A stretch of 64,000 nt of DNA from Puniceibacterium sp. IMCC21224 (GTDB lineage: Bacteria > Pseudomonadota > Alphaproteobacteria > Rhodobacterales > Rhodobacteraceae), in NCBI RefSeq assembly GCF_001038505.1, contig NZ_LDPY01000001.1:2170001-2234000 (forward strand), read 5' to 3'. The notes under the pieces are model-generated. The model worked only from the letters and a program-made list of their open reading frames with translations, was not told where the DNA came from and made no database searches. This document shows, piece by piece, positions 44,340 through 53,584 of the stretch (positions are counted from its first letter, which is position 1; each line of letters starts with the position of its first letter). Both the position numbers and the translations under genes were made by a program.

Positions 44340-46588
44340 CAGACAAACGCCACATGTTTGTTCAGTGGCAATTCGCGGATGCGCTGTCCGGTGGCGGCGA
44401 AAATCGCGTTGGCCAACGCCGGGGCCGCAGGCGGCACACCCGGTTCACCAATGCCGCGAATCTTGGTCCCGTTGGTAAGAACGCGCACATCTATTTCCGG
44501 GGTCTGATACAGGCGCATCCCCTCGTAGGCGTGAAAATTGGTTTGCTGTGGGGTGTGATTGTCATAGGTCAACGCGCAATTCATTGCGTGGCCCAGCCCG
44601 AAAATTACGCCACCACATACCTGCGCCTCTAGGTTGACGGGGTCGAGCACCTGACCAACATCCACCGCAACATGCACCTTGTCGATGCGGATGCCGCGCG
44701 CGGTCATTGTGACGTCGACCACCTGCGCCACCGGCACCCCGAACGACAGGCAGAATCCAACGCCCCGCCCCCGATTTTCCCCGATCCCTGGTCCGTCCCA
44801 CCCCGACATCTCGCCCACGGCCTCGAGCACCCTGCGAGAGGTGTCATCCATGCACAGGCGGATGCGCTCGGCCAGCGGGTCAGCCCCCGCAGCATGAATC
44901 AGTTCGTCCAGAAAGCAGTCATGCAGGAACCCGTTGCCCGATGCCCCGACCGACCGCCAGGACGACACTGGCACCATGTCTGGTGCGCGGTAGCCCGTGA
45001 CGCGGTAATTGGGGATGGCAAACGGCTGATCCCACGATCCGGTGGTGATGGTAGTGTCCGGGCCGGGTAAACTCATCCCGCTCAGACGGCGAACCCAGCC
45101 CGGAGTCATGGCCGATTGCCCCACCGAAAGGTCAAACGTTTCAACCCGGCCATCGACCACCCTGCCCCGCGCCCGTGCCACAGCGGCCGGGCGTGGGTAA
45201 TCATGGGTCATGTCCTCGTTTCGGCTCCAGACCAGTTTGATGGGGGTGCCTTTCATCGCGACGGCGATGTGTAACGCCTGCTCGACATGCGTCATCTCAA
45301 GCCGGTGACCAAAGCTGCCACCCATGGGCAGGACATGGACCAGCACCTTGCCCTGATCCAGTCCGGTGATCTGCGCTGCCCGGGCACGAATGAACAGCGG
45401 GATCTGCGTCCCAGTGCGAATCTCGCAATGATCGTCGGTGACATGGACAAGGGCGTTCATCGGCTCAAGCGGCGCATGGGCCAGATAAGGAATTCGGTAA
45501 TTCGCTTTGATGACGTCGCCCCGTGCCAAGGCCGCATCGACGTCGCCGTCATCGCGCCGGCGGTGATCAAAGGACTGATCGTTGTCCAACACCGCCTCAA
45601 GCGCGTCAAAGATTTCGGCGCTGCTTGCTGGATAGGGCGGTGGACCCCATTCGATCCTGACCGAATCCGCGGCGCGAAAAGCGGTCCATGTGTTGCGGGC
45701 CACAACTGCCACGCCATGCGGAACCGGCAGAACGCCAAGGACGCCGCTCATTGCCTCGGCATCTGTGGCATCAAAAGACACGACATCGCCATTGATACCG
45801 GGATTGGCACGCACGGTGGCGTAGACCATCCCGTCGACGCTGTCGTCGATGCCATACACTTCGGTGCCGGTACATTTGGCCACCATATCGGTGCGGACGG
45901 CAGTTTTTCCGAGCCGCTTCCAACGCTCCGGCGGGCGAAGTTCTACATCCCGGATCGGTTCGATTCCGGCTGCATCCGCTGCCAGATCGGTATAGGCGAT
46001 GCGGTCGCCCGTCGGCAGGATCACATGGCCCTCCGCAGTATCCAATTGATCACGCGGCAGCCCTGTTCGCCGGGCTGCTGCCTCTTTCAGGGTTTCGCGC
46101 GCCACGGCGCCGGCCATCCGCAGCCTCGTGAACCCATCCGGCACAGTTGATGATCCGCCGGTGATCTGAAGCTGCAACACCTTGGCTGGTACCGCCATAA
46201 AGCGGCGCATCGCTTCGGCCAGGATACTTTGGTCATAGGCCGGGAACGGCACGCTCTCGGCCAATACCGCGCCATTGTAATAGGCAGGCCCCGGCAAACC
46301 CGGCGTGATCGTTGCACTGGCCGGATCGATATCCAGTTCTTCGGCGATCAGCGCGGCCTGAACCGAATAGGCCCCCTGCCCGCTGTCGGCGCGCGGTGTG
46401 ATCAGGGTGATACCGTCCGCCGCAATCAGAACATATGGTGTGATCGCGACCTCACCGTCGGCCAGGGTATCCAGCAGCGGATTCCTGACCGGTGTTTTGA
46501 CGACATAAGTGCCAAAGGCCACCCCGCCAGCAACGGCAACCGATCCAATCAGAAAGCTGCGGCGGGTAAGTGTGCCAAGGCTATCCAT
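44339..46588 (-). CDS. iorB: Molybdopterin-binding large subunit, isoquinoline 1-oxidoreductase beta type
   Basis: This 749-residue aldehyde/xanthine-oxidase family subunit holds the molybdopterin cofactor. The N-terminus carries a twin-arginine signal ([16 protein letters not shown]), so the folded enzyme is exported. The catalytic glutamate of the family lies in [15 protein letters not shown] near the C-terminus. Other family segments are [20 protein letters not shown] and [16 protein letters not shown]. The physiological substrate is unknown; N-heterocycles or aldehydes are possibilities from the family. The stop lies 3 bp after the small subunit gene and starts a three-gene operon. Confidence 0.87.
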   Translation of the reverse strand: MDSLGTLTRRSFLIGSVAVAGGVAFGTYVVKTPVRNPLLDTLADGEVAITPYVLIAADGITLITPRADSGQGAYSVQAALIAEELDIDPASATITPGLPGPAYYNGAVLAESVPFPAYDQSILAEAMRRFMAVPAKVLQLQITGGSSTVPDGFTRLRMAGAVARETLKEAAARRTGLPRDQLDTAEGHVILPTGDRIAYTDLAADAAGIEPIRDVELRPPERWKRLGKTAVRTDMVAKCTGTEVYGIDDSVDGMVYATVRANPGINGDVVSFDATDAEAMSGVLGVLPVPHGVAVVARNTWTAFRAADSVRIEWGPPPYPASSAEIFDALEAVLDNDQSFDHRRRDDGDVDAALARGDVIKANYRIPYLAHAPLEPMNALVHVTDDHCEIRTGTQIPLFIRARAAQITGLDQGKVLVHVLPMGGSFGHRLEMTHVEQALHIAVAMKGTPIKLVWSRNEDMTHDYPRPAAVARARGRVVDGRVETFDLSVGQSAMTPGWVRRLSGMSLPGPDTTITTGSWDQPFAIPNYRVTGYRAPDMVPVSSWRSVGASGNGFLHDCFLDELIHAAGADPLAERIRLCMDDTSRRVLEAVGEMSGWDGPGIGENRGRGVGFCLSFGVPVAQVVDVTMTARGIRIDKVHVAVDVGQVLDPVNLEAQVCGGVIFGLGHAMNCALTYDNHTPQQTNFHAYEGMRLYQTPEIDVRVLTNGTKIRGIGEPGVPPAAPALANAIFAATGQRIRELPLNKHVAFV

Positions 46589-46591
46589 TGC

Positions 46592-47056
46592 TCAGCGACC
46601 GACTGCCGCAGACGCAGCCCGGATCGCGGTACGGATCCGTGGATAGCTGCCGCAACGGCACAGATTACCCGACATCACCGCGTCAATTTCGGCGTCCGAC
46701 GGGTCGGGATTGCCTGCAAGCAGCGACGCGGCCTGCATGATTTGGCCCGACTGGCAGTATCCGCATTGTGCCACCTGCGTCTCGATCCAGGCCTGCTGAA
46801 CCGGGTGTGGTGCCTCTGGCGTGCCCAGACCTTCGATGGTGAGGACCGTTGACCCGTCAAGTTCGCGCGCCTCAACCTGGCAGGCCCGAACGGCCATACC
46901 ATCCAGATGCACGGTACAAGCCCCGCATTGCGCAATGCCACAACCGTATTTGGTCCCGGTCAACGCCAGCTCATCGCGCAAAACCCAGAGGAGCGGCATA
47001 TCTTCAGGCACATCGACCTGGCGTTCCTCTCCGTTGACAGTGAAACGTGCTTGCAT
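46592..47056 (-). CDS. iorA: (2Fe-2S) small subunit, isoquinoline 1-oxidoreductase alpha type
   Basis: This 154-residue subunit carries two [2Fe-2S] clusters. The plant-ferredoxin-like N-terminal domain has [16 protein letters not shown] and the helical C-terminal domain has [11 protein letters not shown] and [11 protein letters not shown]. The start at 47056 gives the usual [11 protein letters not shown] beginning. It has no signal peptide of its own and would be co-exported with the twin-arginine-bearing large subunit. It is the first gene of iorA-iorB-cytochrome. Confidence 0.9.
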   Translation of the reverse strand: MQARFTVNGEERQVDVPEDMPLLWVLRDELALTGTKYGCGIAQCGACTVHLDGMAVRACQVEARELDGSTVLTIEGLGTPEAPHPVQQAWIETQVAQCGYCQSGQIMQAASLLAGNPDPSDAEIDAVMSGNLCRCGSYPRIRTAIRAASAAVGR

Positions 47057-47380
47057 ATTTGGCCTCACGGGGTTCCGATGTCTGGCACAACCATAGCACC
47101 GCAGCCGAATTCCGGGCAGTGGCAAATGACGACAACGCCACCCTGGATCGCGCCGAGGGGCTGTGACCTTACGGCAAAGTGAGGCACTGGGTTTGCACAC
47201 CGACGTAAACGACGCTGGCTGATCTATCGGAACCGGCGTCCCGGACCGGGCGCCAGGATTCGAACCCGTGTCATCCGCGTCGAAGGCGCGCGTTAAAATC
47301 GCAATACTTGGCGTCTCGTCAAAACCCTAGGGCTTCAAAACAAGAGCTTTTGGCGATCTTTATTGTCGGTGGAAGAAATC
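47057..47380. other. Intergenic region with tRNA-like fragment
   Basis: No gene is supported. The main item is a tRNA-3'-half-like stretch at 47243-47290 (own entry). The region marks the left border of the accessory island and contains no recognisable promoter. Confidence 0.4.
47243..47290 (-). pseudogene. Degenerate tRNA 3'-half-like sequence
   Basis: The minus strand reads a T-arm-like GGGTTCGAATCC followed by an acceptor-like TGGCGCCCGG, with an anticodon-arm-like CGCGCCTTCGACGCG upstream. The T stem has a mismatch, and no matching 5' acceptor strand occurs about 70 nt away, so it is not a functional tRNA. It shares about 19 of 24 positions with the 3' end of the tRNA-Pro gene at 51613 and could be a degraded attachment site. 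Confidence 0.4.
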
Positions 47381-47454
47381 TGGAGCGGGCGGCGGGAATC
47401 GAACCCGCGTCTTCTGCTTGGAAGGCAGAGGTCTTACCATTACACAACGCCCGC
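47381..47454 (-). tRNA. tRNA-Gly (anticodon TCC)
   Basis: A full cloverleaf is visible on the minus strand: acceptor GCGGGCG pairing with CGCCCGC, anticodon loop CTTCCAA flanked by TCTGC/GCAGA, and a GGTTCGATTCC T arm. The 3' CCA is encoded. Length is 74 nt. It lies at the left edge of the accessory island. Confidence 0.95.
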
Positions 47455-47855
47455 TCAGATGCCCCTCACATATTTCAGCGTCGCTCCGGCGTCAAGCTTT
47501 TGGCTGAGATTCCAGTCGTAGTGGGCTCTTACAGCTTTGATGCGCAAATCAAATGAGTGAGTCATCACGTAAACCCAGCGTGACTGGCGGCGCAGATGAG
47601 CAATTGAACCCCTGCGAAGGACAAGACCGCGAACTCGTCGTCCCACAAGACCGGTACGGATTGCAGTCGCTCCATCGCCCGGCAGGCGGCGGAGGTCCTG
47701 ATGCGGATTTGGCCGGTGACATGGGCACGAATGGTCGGTTCGTGAAGCCGCACTGCGGCGCTGACCGCTGCCTCGAGAGGCCGGTTAGGGCCGTGATCGC
47801 CGTGATCCAAGGCTCAGTGTTACTCTGTATCCGATGATAGCATAGAATCCATTCA
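47455..47855. other. Unassigned stretch at the left end of the island
   Basis: Several overlapping frames are open for 80-125 codons on both strands (for example 47565-47810 minus and 47553-47837 plus). None has a convincing ribosome-binding site, length or family signature. I see probable gene debris rather than an intact gene. Confidence 0.4.
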
Positions 47856-48218
47856 TCACGTGGCGAAAGCTCGGCTTGATACTTGGATCGAATTCTTGTC
47901 GGGGTCCTTTGCGTTCGCAAAGACATATCCGTCAGCTTTGTGAATCTTTCCGAATGCGAGACCGTCTTTCCTCACGGCTTCGCAAAACGCTTCAACATCC
48001 TCGACATCGAATACGAGCTTCACAATCGCCTGCCCCACTCGCTGCCCTTTAGCTGCGGGATGAAGCAAAATAGTTATGCCCGTGTTTTGCGGCCTGAGTT
48101 CCACAATGCGATCAGACGCGGCGTGTACGATCGAAAAGCCGAAGTGGCGGGCGTAAAAATCCACCATCCTGTCAATCTGACCAGTATAGATGATCAAGCG
48201 TCCCAGCGCCAACGACAT
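47856..48218 (-). CDS. VOC (glyoxalase/dioxygenase superfamily) protein
   Basis: This 120-residue protein is a single vicinal-oxygen-chelate domain. It begins LGRLIIYTGQIDRMVDFYARHFGFS, has the typical ITILLHPAAKG middle, and ends VFANAKDPDKNSIQVSS, where the family usually has a metal-binding glutamate near the end. Here that spot reads DKNSI, so metal binding is uncertain. The ATG at 48218 has a GGGGGAAAGAGG stretch before it. It is the only seemingly intact gene in the island. Confidence 0.8.
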   Translation of the reverse strand: MSLALGRLIIYTGQIDRMVDFYARHFGFSIVHAASDRIVELRPQNTGITILLHPAAKGQRVGQAIVKLVFDVEDVEAFCEAVRKDGLAFGKIHKADGYVFANAKDPDKNSIQVSSRAFAT

Positions 48219-48569
48219 CCTCTTTCCCCCGCTAGTTTCCACAGGCAAAGCCTAGCACAGATTAGCGCACTGCGGCCGCTTTGGCCCACAACCATTCATT
48301 CCGCCTGTGAAAGTGCTGCGCGATGCAAGAACGGCCGGGTTGTGTCCAGCCGGATCCCAGCTGCAATGCGCAGAAACGACTCTCCGGATGGGTTCAAAGC
48401 CCAGACCTAACAAAATCCGAACTACCCTGTTTTTCACTTTGCGGCAGCATTTTTCAGGGCCTCGTTCATGTAGCGCTCAGCAAGCTGGTCAAGCACCCGT
48501 ACAGCCGCGACCCGGCTACCGAACGCAGGAGTTTACCACAAACAGGCAAAGCTTGCCCTCCGAGGTCTG
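48219..48569. other. Unassigned stretch between VOC gene and IS66 remnant
   Basis: No gene is supported. Open frames here are short and on both strands. The right part probably belongs to the decayed IS66 element whose tnpB fragment starts near 48570. Confidence 0.4.
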
Positions 48570-48763
48570 CACCTCGGCAATATGATATGGAAAGTAAGCG
48601 TCCGGCCTGCCTGTTCCCGATGCGGCTGGAGAAGGGCCCGTTCGTCTGGCCCACGGCGAAGGAGGGCGAGATCGCCCTGACGCCCGCGCAGCTGGCGATG
48701 CTTCTGGAAGGCATCGACTGGCGCCTGCCGCACCGGAGCTGGAAGCCGCTGAAGGCAGGATGA
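48570..48763 (+). pseudogene. IS66-family TnpB, 3' fragment
   Basis: The C-terminal part of an IS66 TnpB is recognisable: ACLFPMRLEKGPFVWPTAKEG, then ALTPAQLAMLLEGIDWRLP to the end. The N-terminal two thirds are missing, and the preceding nucleotide-binding-like segment appears shifted in frame (LGNMIWK). It is followed at 60 bp by a tnpC fragment in the same orientation, in the normal IS66 order. Confidence 0.7.
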
Positions 48764-48823
48764 ACAGGCCCGCAATGACACGTCCGGGATTCCCCGAATG
48801 CGTCAATCGGGTATCATCAGACC

Positions 48824-49342
48824 ATGCTGGACGTGGTCAAATCTCTGCCGGAAGATCCTGATGAACTGAGGCAGTTCACGGCGCTTCTGCTCGCCGAGGT
48901 CAAGTCGCAGGCCATGTTGATCGAGAAGTTGCGCCACCAACTGGCAGGCCACCGCAACCATCGTTTCGGCTCTTCATCCGAGAGCATTGAGCAGCTTCAG
49001 CTGACGCTCGAGACAAGCGAGATTGCCATCGCCAGGATGACTGCAAGGTCGCGGCTTGCTGATGAAGAGCCGGGGGACAAACCGAAGCGTCGGCCCATCC
49101 CCGATCATATCCCGCACCAGAAGATCGAACCGACCACTGGAGATGACGCTTGTGTCCAATGCGGTGGCACGCTGCGCCGTTTGGGCGAGGATGTGACCGA
49201 GGAGATGGAGTATGTTCCGGGTCGATTCATCCTGAGCCGCATCGTGCGGCCACGCTCGGCCTGTTCCGGTTGCGAGGCCTTCACACAGGCCCATTACCAT
49301 CCCGTCCGATCAAGCGCGGGCGGCCCCGGTCCCGGCCTCTGA
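48824..49342 (+). pseudogene. IS66-family TnpC transposase, 5' fragment
   Basis: This 172-residue open frame covers the N-terminal leucine-zipper-like helix (LAEVKSQAMLIEKLRHQLAGHRNHRFG) and the IS66 zinc finger (DDACVQCGGTLRRLG and CSGCEAFTQA). It breaks down after residue 155: the expected SRPIERGRPGPGL continuation appears in another frame before the sequence stops at the next remnant. The DDE catalytic part is missing, so it is inactive. Confidence 0.8.
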
Positions 49343-49391
49343 TGCGCTTTCCCAAGCGTGCAGATATGCGTCCGGTCTGACTGGTGTTGAC

Positions 49392-50912
49392 TTATTCTGG
49401 CGTCCAGCTCCAAGACATGAGCTCTTCGAGCTGGGTCATTTTGTGGTCTGAGACGCGCGCGAGGACCCAGGCCAGCCAAGCTTTGGGATCGACCTTGTTC
49501 ATGTGACAGGTTTCAATGAGGGTGTAGGCGACGGCGCAGCATCGCTACCGCCCTTTGACCCCATGAACCGATAGTTTTTACGGCCCAGAGCCACTGGCCA
49601 GATTGATCGCTCGTAAATATTATTGTCCAACTCCAACGTGCCGTTTTCAAGATATACCCGCGCTTTTGGCATGCGGCCGGGCGCGTAGCGGATGGCCGCT
49701 GCGAGGGTCGATTTGTCGGCGATTTTGGGCAATTGCAGCGAGAGCCATTCGTCCAGGCCGTCGAAGATCGGCTTCGCCTTTTTCTGCCGTTGGGCAACGC
49801 GCGTATCAGTGGGCTTGTAGCGCGCCTCTTTTTCTACAGCATACAGAGCGGCGATGCGCTTGATCACTGTCTCAGCGATGGCGGACCCCTCGCTTTCATA
49901 GATATCGGCAAACTTGCGGCGCACATGGACCATGCAGGCCTGCTCGCTGGCGCGATCTGCACCGAACAGGCCATTGAAACCGGTAAAGCCGCCAGCATGC
50001 ACCACACCTTTGTATCCGGCGAGATGGGATGAGGGGTGCTCGCCCTTGCGGTCCACGCTGAACTGATACCACGCACAGGGCGGCGTTTGTCCGCACACGG
50101 GCGTTCATCGCGGACATAACTCCAAAGCCGGGAGGTTTGCGCGCGGCCTTTGGCCTGCATCTTGACCGGCGTATCGTCCACTGCCCGGCAGTGCATGTTT
50201 ACATGCACGAGAGGGGGCGAATAACGCGGGTCCGGCGCGCACTAGTTTGCCAATGTGGATCGCTAAGGGGTCCACCCAAGCTGTCAGCGTGGAGCGATGC
50301 AGATCGACCTTGTCACGGGCATAGATCTCGGATCTGCCGGTATAATGGCAAGTGATCGCAATATTTGCCGACCAGGATATGGGCCAACAGACCCGGTCCG
50401 GGGCGGTCGCGTGTGATTGGGCGCGAGGGCAGGTCGGCCTGGGCGAAGGCCTCACAACAGGTGCAGGTCATGCGTGGACGCACTATGCGTTTTACGACGA
50501 AGTGGCCGGGGACGTATTTCAGCTCTTCTGTCACGTCTTCGCCGAGTTGCTTGAGCGCGCCGCCACACTCAAAGCAGGTGTCACCAGGTGAGAGGATCTC
50601 GTCTTGTCGCGCAAGGTGATCGGGTAACGGTGCGTGATTGTGGGTGCTCTTGGCGGGAGTGGTCTCATCCCCGTCATCTGCCGGGGCAGTCTTTTGAGCG
50701 AAGGCGGCAATCTCAGCGTCCTCCTGCAGATCAAACGCCTGCTGATCCATAGTCGCGGATTTACTGCCAAAACGGGCCTTGCGGTGGGCTGCCAGTTCCT
50801 TCTTCAGCTTCTCGATCTGATAGGCTTGCGACATGATCTCTGCCGCCATCAACTCGCTGACTGCGCGCAGCTTAGTGAGGTCTTCAGGAAGGATTTTGAA
50901 GGTCCCGCGCAT
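49392..50912 (-). pseudogene. IS66-family TnpC transposase, full span but frameshifted
   Basis: A nearly complete IS66 TnpC can be followed across several frames. The N-terminus (MRGTFKILPEDLTKLRAVSEL) runs through the zinc finger GDTCFECGGALKQLG to LPLYRQIRDL near 50315. It then shifts to YARDKVDLHRSTL and again to HCRAVDDTPVKMQAKGRAQ. The long core at 49499-50098 has GVVHAGGFTGFNGLFG, VRRKFADIY and LDNNIYERSIWPVALGRKNYRFMGSK. The IS66 C-terminal part, HMNKVDPKAWLAWVLARVSDH, ends in TAA at 49392. At least four frameshifts make it inactive. It faces the plus-strand IS66 fragment tail to tail. Confidence 0.85.
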
Positions 50913-51092
50913 GGGGATTTTTTTTCCGTTCGACCGGCACAACGGAACGAAAAATGCGCCAGACCCCATGTTTTATTGGGCTATCCAGCCTGCGTTGGCC
51001 GCCATGTTCGTTGTGGCGCGCGCCGGTCAATGCCTTCCAGCAGCATCGAAAGCTGCGCCGCCGTTCACAGGGGCAAAACGAGGGTCTTTAAG

Positions 51093-51236
51093 TCATTTCA
51101 AAATCAGGTTCGCATTCATGCAATAGCGCCGCGCAACCTGCGCAACGGAAACGCCCGCTTTCAGCGTTTGTGCGCAAATCGTGCGCTTCTCGTCCTCAGA
51201 CCAGACACGCTTATTCAAGCCCTTCTTTCCCGCCAT
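51093..51236 (-). pseudogene. IS66-family TnpA-like fragment with premature stop
   Basis: The 47-residue frame starts MAGKKGLNKRVWSEDEKRTI and continues with a helix-turn-helix-like GVSVAQVARRYCMNANLIL, as in IS66 TnpA. A TGA falls where relatives have tryptophan, after which the frame reads LKDPRFAPV. The TnpB gene expected between TnpA and TnpC is missing, so this element suffered a deletion as well as point damage. Confidence 0.7.
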
Positions 51237-51250
51237 CACCCACCTCAAGA

Positions 51251-51272
51251 TGTCCACTATACATGGTGGACA
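51251..51272. repeat. Short inverted repeat at the right of the IS66 remnant
   Basis: TGTCCAC at 51251-51257 is mirrored by GTGGACA at 51266-51272. It lies 15 bp beyond the tnpA-like start and may be an operator or the outer boundary of the element. Confidence 0.4.
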
Positions 51273-51311
51273 CTATCACCCACTCCATCACCTAGGCAGG
51301 AGAGCCACACC

Positions 51312-51571
51312 GGACGGATACATATGAGCGGCTTCGTCACCTTCAGCAGATTGTCGGCTATACCTCGATCAAAGCGACCTTGGCGATCTTGTCGAGGCTC
51401 CATATCCAGCCGAGTAAATATGGCCGCCGGATTCTGTTCTAAACCGCCAAGCGCAAGCGGATCGTGTCGATTCCCGTGGCGCAAAAGATGGGCGAGCTGA
51501 TCGACATGCCCGACGAGCTGGGCGCGCTTCTTTCGAGGCTGGCGGGGAATGAAAATGGATCAAAGCTGTAA
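51312..51571 (+). pseudogene. Unidentified degraded coding sequence next to tRNA-Pro
   Basis: Two plus-strand frames read like protein. The first has TYERLRHLQQIVGYTSIKATL and ends in TAA near 51460. The second, following directly, reads IVSIPVAQKMGELIDMPDELGALLSRL and ends in TAA at 51571. They look like parts of one frameshifted C-terminus. Position next to a tRNA 3' end would suit an integrase remnant, but no tyrosine-recombinase motif is visible and I do not assign it. Confidence 0.35.
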
Positions 51572-51612
51572 ACGGCCCTGTAAACCGTACTGGTTGAAAA
51601 CCAGCTAAGTAG

Positions 51613-51689
51613 TGGTCGGGGCGATAGGATTCGAACCTACGACCTACGGTACCCAAAACCGTCGCGCTACCAGGCTGCGCTACGCCCCG
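51613..51689 (-). tRNA. tRNA-Pro (anticodon TGG)
   Basis: A cloverleaf is visible on the minus strand: acceptor CGGGGCG/CGCCCCG, D arm with AGCGCAGCCTGGTAGCGC, anticodon loop TTTTGGG, and T arm GGTTCGAATCC. CCA is encoded at the 3' end. It is 77 nt long. Its 3' end faces the accessory island, the usual orientation for integration sites. Confidence 0.95.
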
Positions 51690-51737
51690 AACTCAGGGGT
51701 CGTTTAGCGACACCTGCAGGGATTGAAAAGGGGTTTT

Positions 51738-52235
51738 TCACTCGACTGTGCAGGACCATGCGGCAATGTCCTGACTGATCGCGGGATGCTGCATCTCGCT
51801 GCCCGTAACGATACCAAGTGATTTCGCCAATCCGCCGTTGATTTCCAGCACATATTGGATACCATCACCGCCCGGAATGCCGGTGAGATCACCGGGAATG
51901 GCATTGGCATGCACCCGCTGGACCACACCCGTCGCGTCGGCAAAAATCATGTCGAGCGGAATCAAAGTGTTCTTCATCCAGAACGCCACCGGACCCGGCG
52001 CAGGATAGGCAAACAACATTCCCGCAGCCTGCGGCATATTTTCGACAAACATCAGGCCCTGCGCCCGCTCTGCCCCGGTGTCGGCGACCTTGACGCTAAA
52101 TCGCGCGCTTCCCCAATCACCACGCAGCCACAACGTGTCGTCACGGCAAGCAGCGTCAACAGACGCGGCCGACAGACCGAGCGCCACAATCCCACAAAGC
52201 GGTTTCAGGATTCCTTGGACAATGCGGTTTCCCAC
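51738..52235 (-). CDS. DUF192 family exported protein
   Basis: This 165-residue protein has an N-terminal signal peptide (about residues 1-27, ending SAASVDA) and a DUF192 domain. The family text is ERAQGLMFVENMPQAAGMLFAY, then FWMKNTLIPLDMIFADATGVV and ANAIPGDL. The function of the family is not known. I chose the GTG at 52235: GGAGG lies seven nt upstream and it yields the signal peptide, although the gene then overlaps the preceding cold-shock gene by 31 bp. Confidence 0.82.
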   Translation of the reverse strand: MGNRIVQGILKPLCGIVALGLSAASVDAACRDDTLWLRGDWGSARFSVKVADTGAERAQGLMFVENMPQAAGMLFAYPAPGPVAFWMKNTLIPLDMIFADATGVVQRVHANAIPGDLTGIPGGDGIQYVLEINGGLAKSLGIVTGSEMQHPAISQDIAAWSCTVE

Positions 52236-52750
52236 GGGCAGACCTCCGACGCCATACAGCCGCGCTTGCCGTCGATCACCCGGATGGCCAGCGCCTCTCC
52301 GGGTTGCAGATCGGCGAGGCCAGATCGGCGCAACACTTCGACATGAACAAACACATCTTCGCTGCGACCAAAGACATTTGCAAATCCAAAGCCCTTGGAT
52401 TTGTCGAACCACTTCACGCGCGCCGGCTCTAACGGGGCTGCGCGCATCACTGCCGGGTCGATATCTTCAAAATCGGCAAGCGGCATGTCCGATGTATTTT
52501 CGGGTGGTTGAATCCGGTACACTTCAACAGCCTGAACACCGCGATCAGTGGCTTGCACGCCAATCTCGATCCGGGCCTGGTCCGCAACTGAACCCTGGCC
52601 GAAATTTCTCAGGACATTCGCATGGAGCAGGATGTCAGGTCCGCCAGTATCCGAAACAACAAAGCCAAAGCCCTTGACCGGATCGAACCACTTAACCTTC
52701 CCCAATACGCGCTGCGTCTCTGCATCGTCGTGTTTCAACACTATTTCCAC
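52205..52750 (-). CDS. Double cold-shock-domain protein
   Basis: This protein of about 181 residues contains two cold-shock domains. The first reads GKVKWFDPVKGFGFV and continues DILLHANVLRNFG; the second reads ARVKWFDKSKGFGFA and DVFVHVEVLRRSG. Between them is a linker of about 40 residues. Both RNP1/RNP2 aromatic motifs are conserved in each domain, so it likely binds single-stranded RNA or DNA. Start choice is uncertain: GTG at 52750 or 52741 fits better than the TTG at 52798. Its last 31 bp overlap the DUF192 gene. Confidence 0.85.
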   Translation of the reverse strand: MEIVLKHDDAETQRVLGKVKWFDPVKGFGFVVSDTGGPDILLHANVLRNFGQGSVADQARIEIGVQATDRGVQAVEVYRIQPPENTSDMPLADFEDIDPAVMRAAPLEPARVKWFDKSKGFGFANVFGRSEDVFVHVEVLRRSGLADLQPGEALAIRVIDGKRGCMASEVCPWETALSKES

Positions 52751-52858
52751 ATTTTGTATCTCGCATAACTCTTGCGGCAATCGTAGCACGATTTGCAAGC
52801 GTAATTCCCCTTGGTTTCGAGGGATTCAGTATCGCTGACGGTTGACGTCACGCAAATG

Positions 52859-53464
52859 TCAGGGGTTTAGGCGGTCGACCGTCCATCCATCGGCAGGCGT
52901 CCGCCGACGCCAGACAAAGCGGTCATGCAGGCGAAAATCACCGTCGGCCCAGAACTCTATCTCTGTCGGAGCGATGCGAAATCCGCCCCAGAATTCAGGG
53001 CGTGGCGGATTTGTGCCGAACCGCGCGGTTACTTTAGCGACCTCGGCCAACAGACTGGCCCGTCCGGCCAAAGGCCGTGATTGCTGCGACGCCCAGGCGC
53101 CCAGGCGGCTCTTGAGGGAGCGGCTGGCATAATAGTCATCCGCCTTCGGCCCATCCTCGCGACTGACCAGCCCGCGCACACGAATTTGGCGACGCAGCGA
53201 TTTCCAGTGCAGGACAAAAGCCGCCTTGCCAGCATGGTCAATCTCTCGTGCCTTGGCGCTGTCGTAATTGGTGTAGAACACAAAGGCCGAATCCTCGATT
53301 TCTTTCAGCAGCACCATGCGCACATTGGGCAGACCGTTCGCATCCACCGTGGACAAAGCCATGGCATTGGGATCGTTCACTTCGGCGGATTCGGCCTCTC
53401 TCAGCCAAGCCTGCGCAATCACAAAGGGATCATCGCCTGCGAATTTCCCGCTCCGGTCTGCCAT
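52859..53464 (-). CDS. pdxH: Pyridoxamine 5'-phosphate oxidase
   Basis: This 201-residue FMN enzyme makes pyridoxal 5'-phosphate. Family motifs are [36 protein letters not shown], and the C-terminal [24 protein letters not shown]. The length is slightly shorter than E. coli PdxH (218) but complete. The ATG at 53464 has GGGGGAAAAGAG just upstream, and an upstream in-frame ATG is not supported. It is divergent from fabI. Confidence 0.94.
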   Translation of the reverse strand: MADRSGKFAGDDPFVIAQAWLREAESAEVNDPNAMALSTVDANGLPNVRMVLLKEIEDSAFVFYTNYDSAKAREIDHAGKAAFVLHWKSLRRQIRVRGLVSREDGPKADDYYASRSLKSRLGAWASQQSRPLAGRASLLAEVAKVTARFGTNPPRPEFWGGFRIAPTEIEFWADGDFRLHDRFVWRRRTPADGWTVDRLNP

Positions 53465-53584
53465 GGCTCTTTTCCCCCTGTTCCGTTTATCTGCAAGCTG
53501 GCGCCGCTTGCCGACTGTCCGCCCTTGATGGGACAACGCCTATCGCCTAAAGGACAGGCCACACAAGGTGGGCGGAGAATACAG

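Noticed and set aside
47553..47837. Plus-strand gene of about 94 codons in the island
   Set aside because: No ribosome-binding site or recognisable domain, and equally long frames exist on the opposite strand.
51312..51571. Integrase remnant next to tRNA-Pro
   Set aside because: Position fits, but no tyrosine-recombinase catalytic motif is visible, so it is left unidentified.
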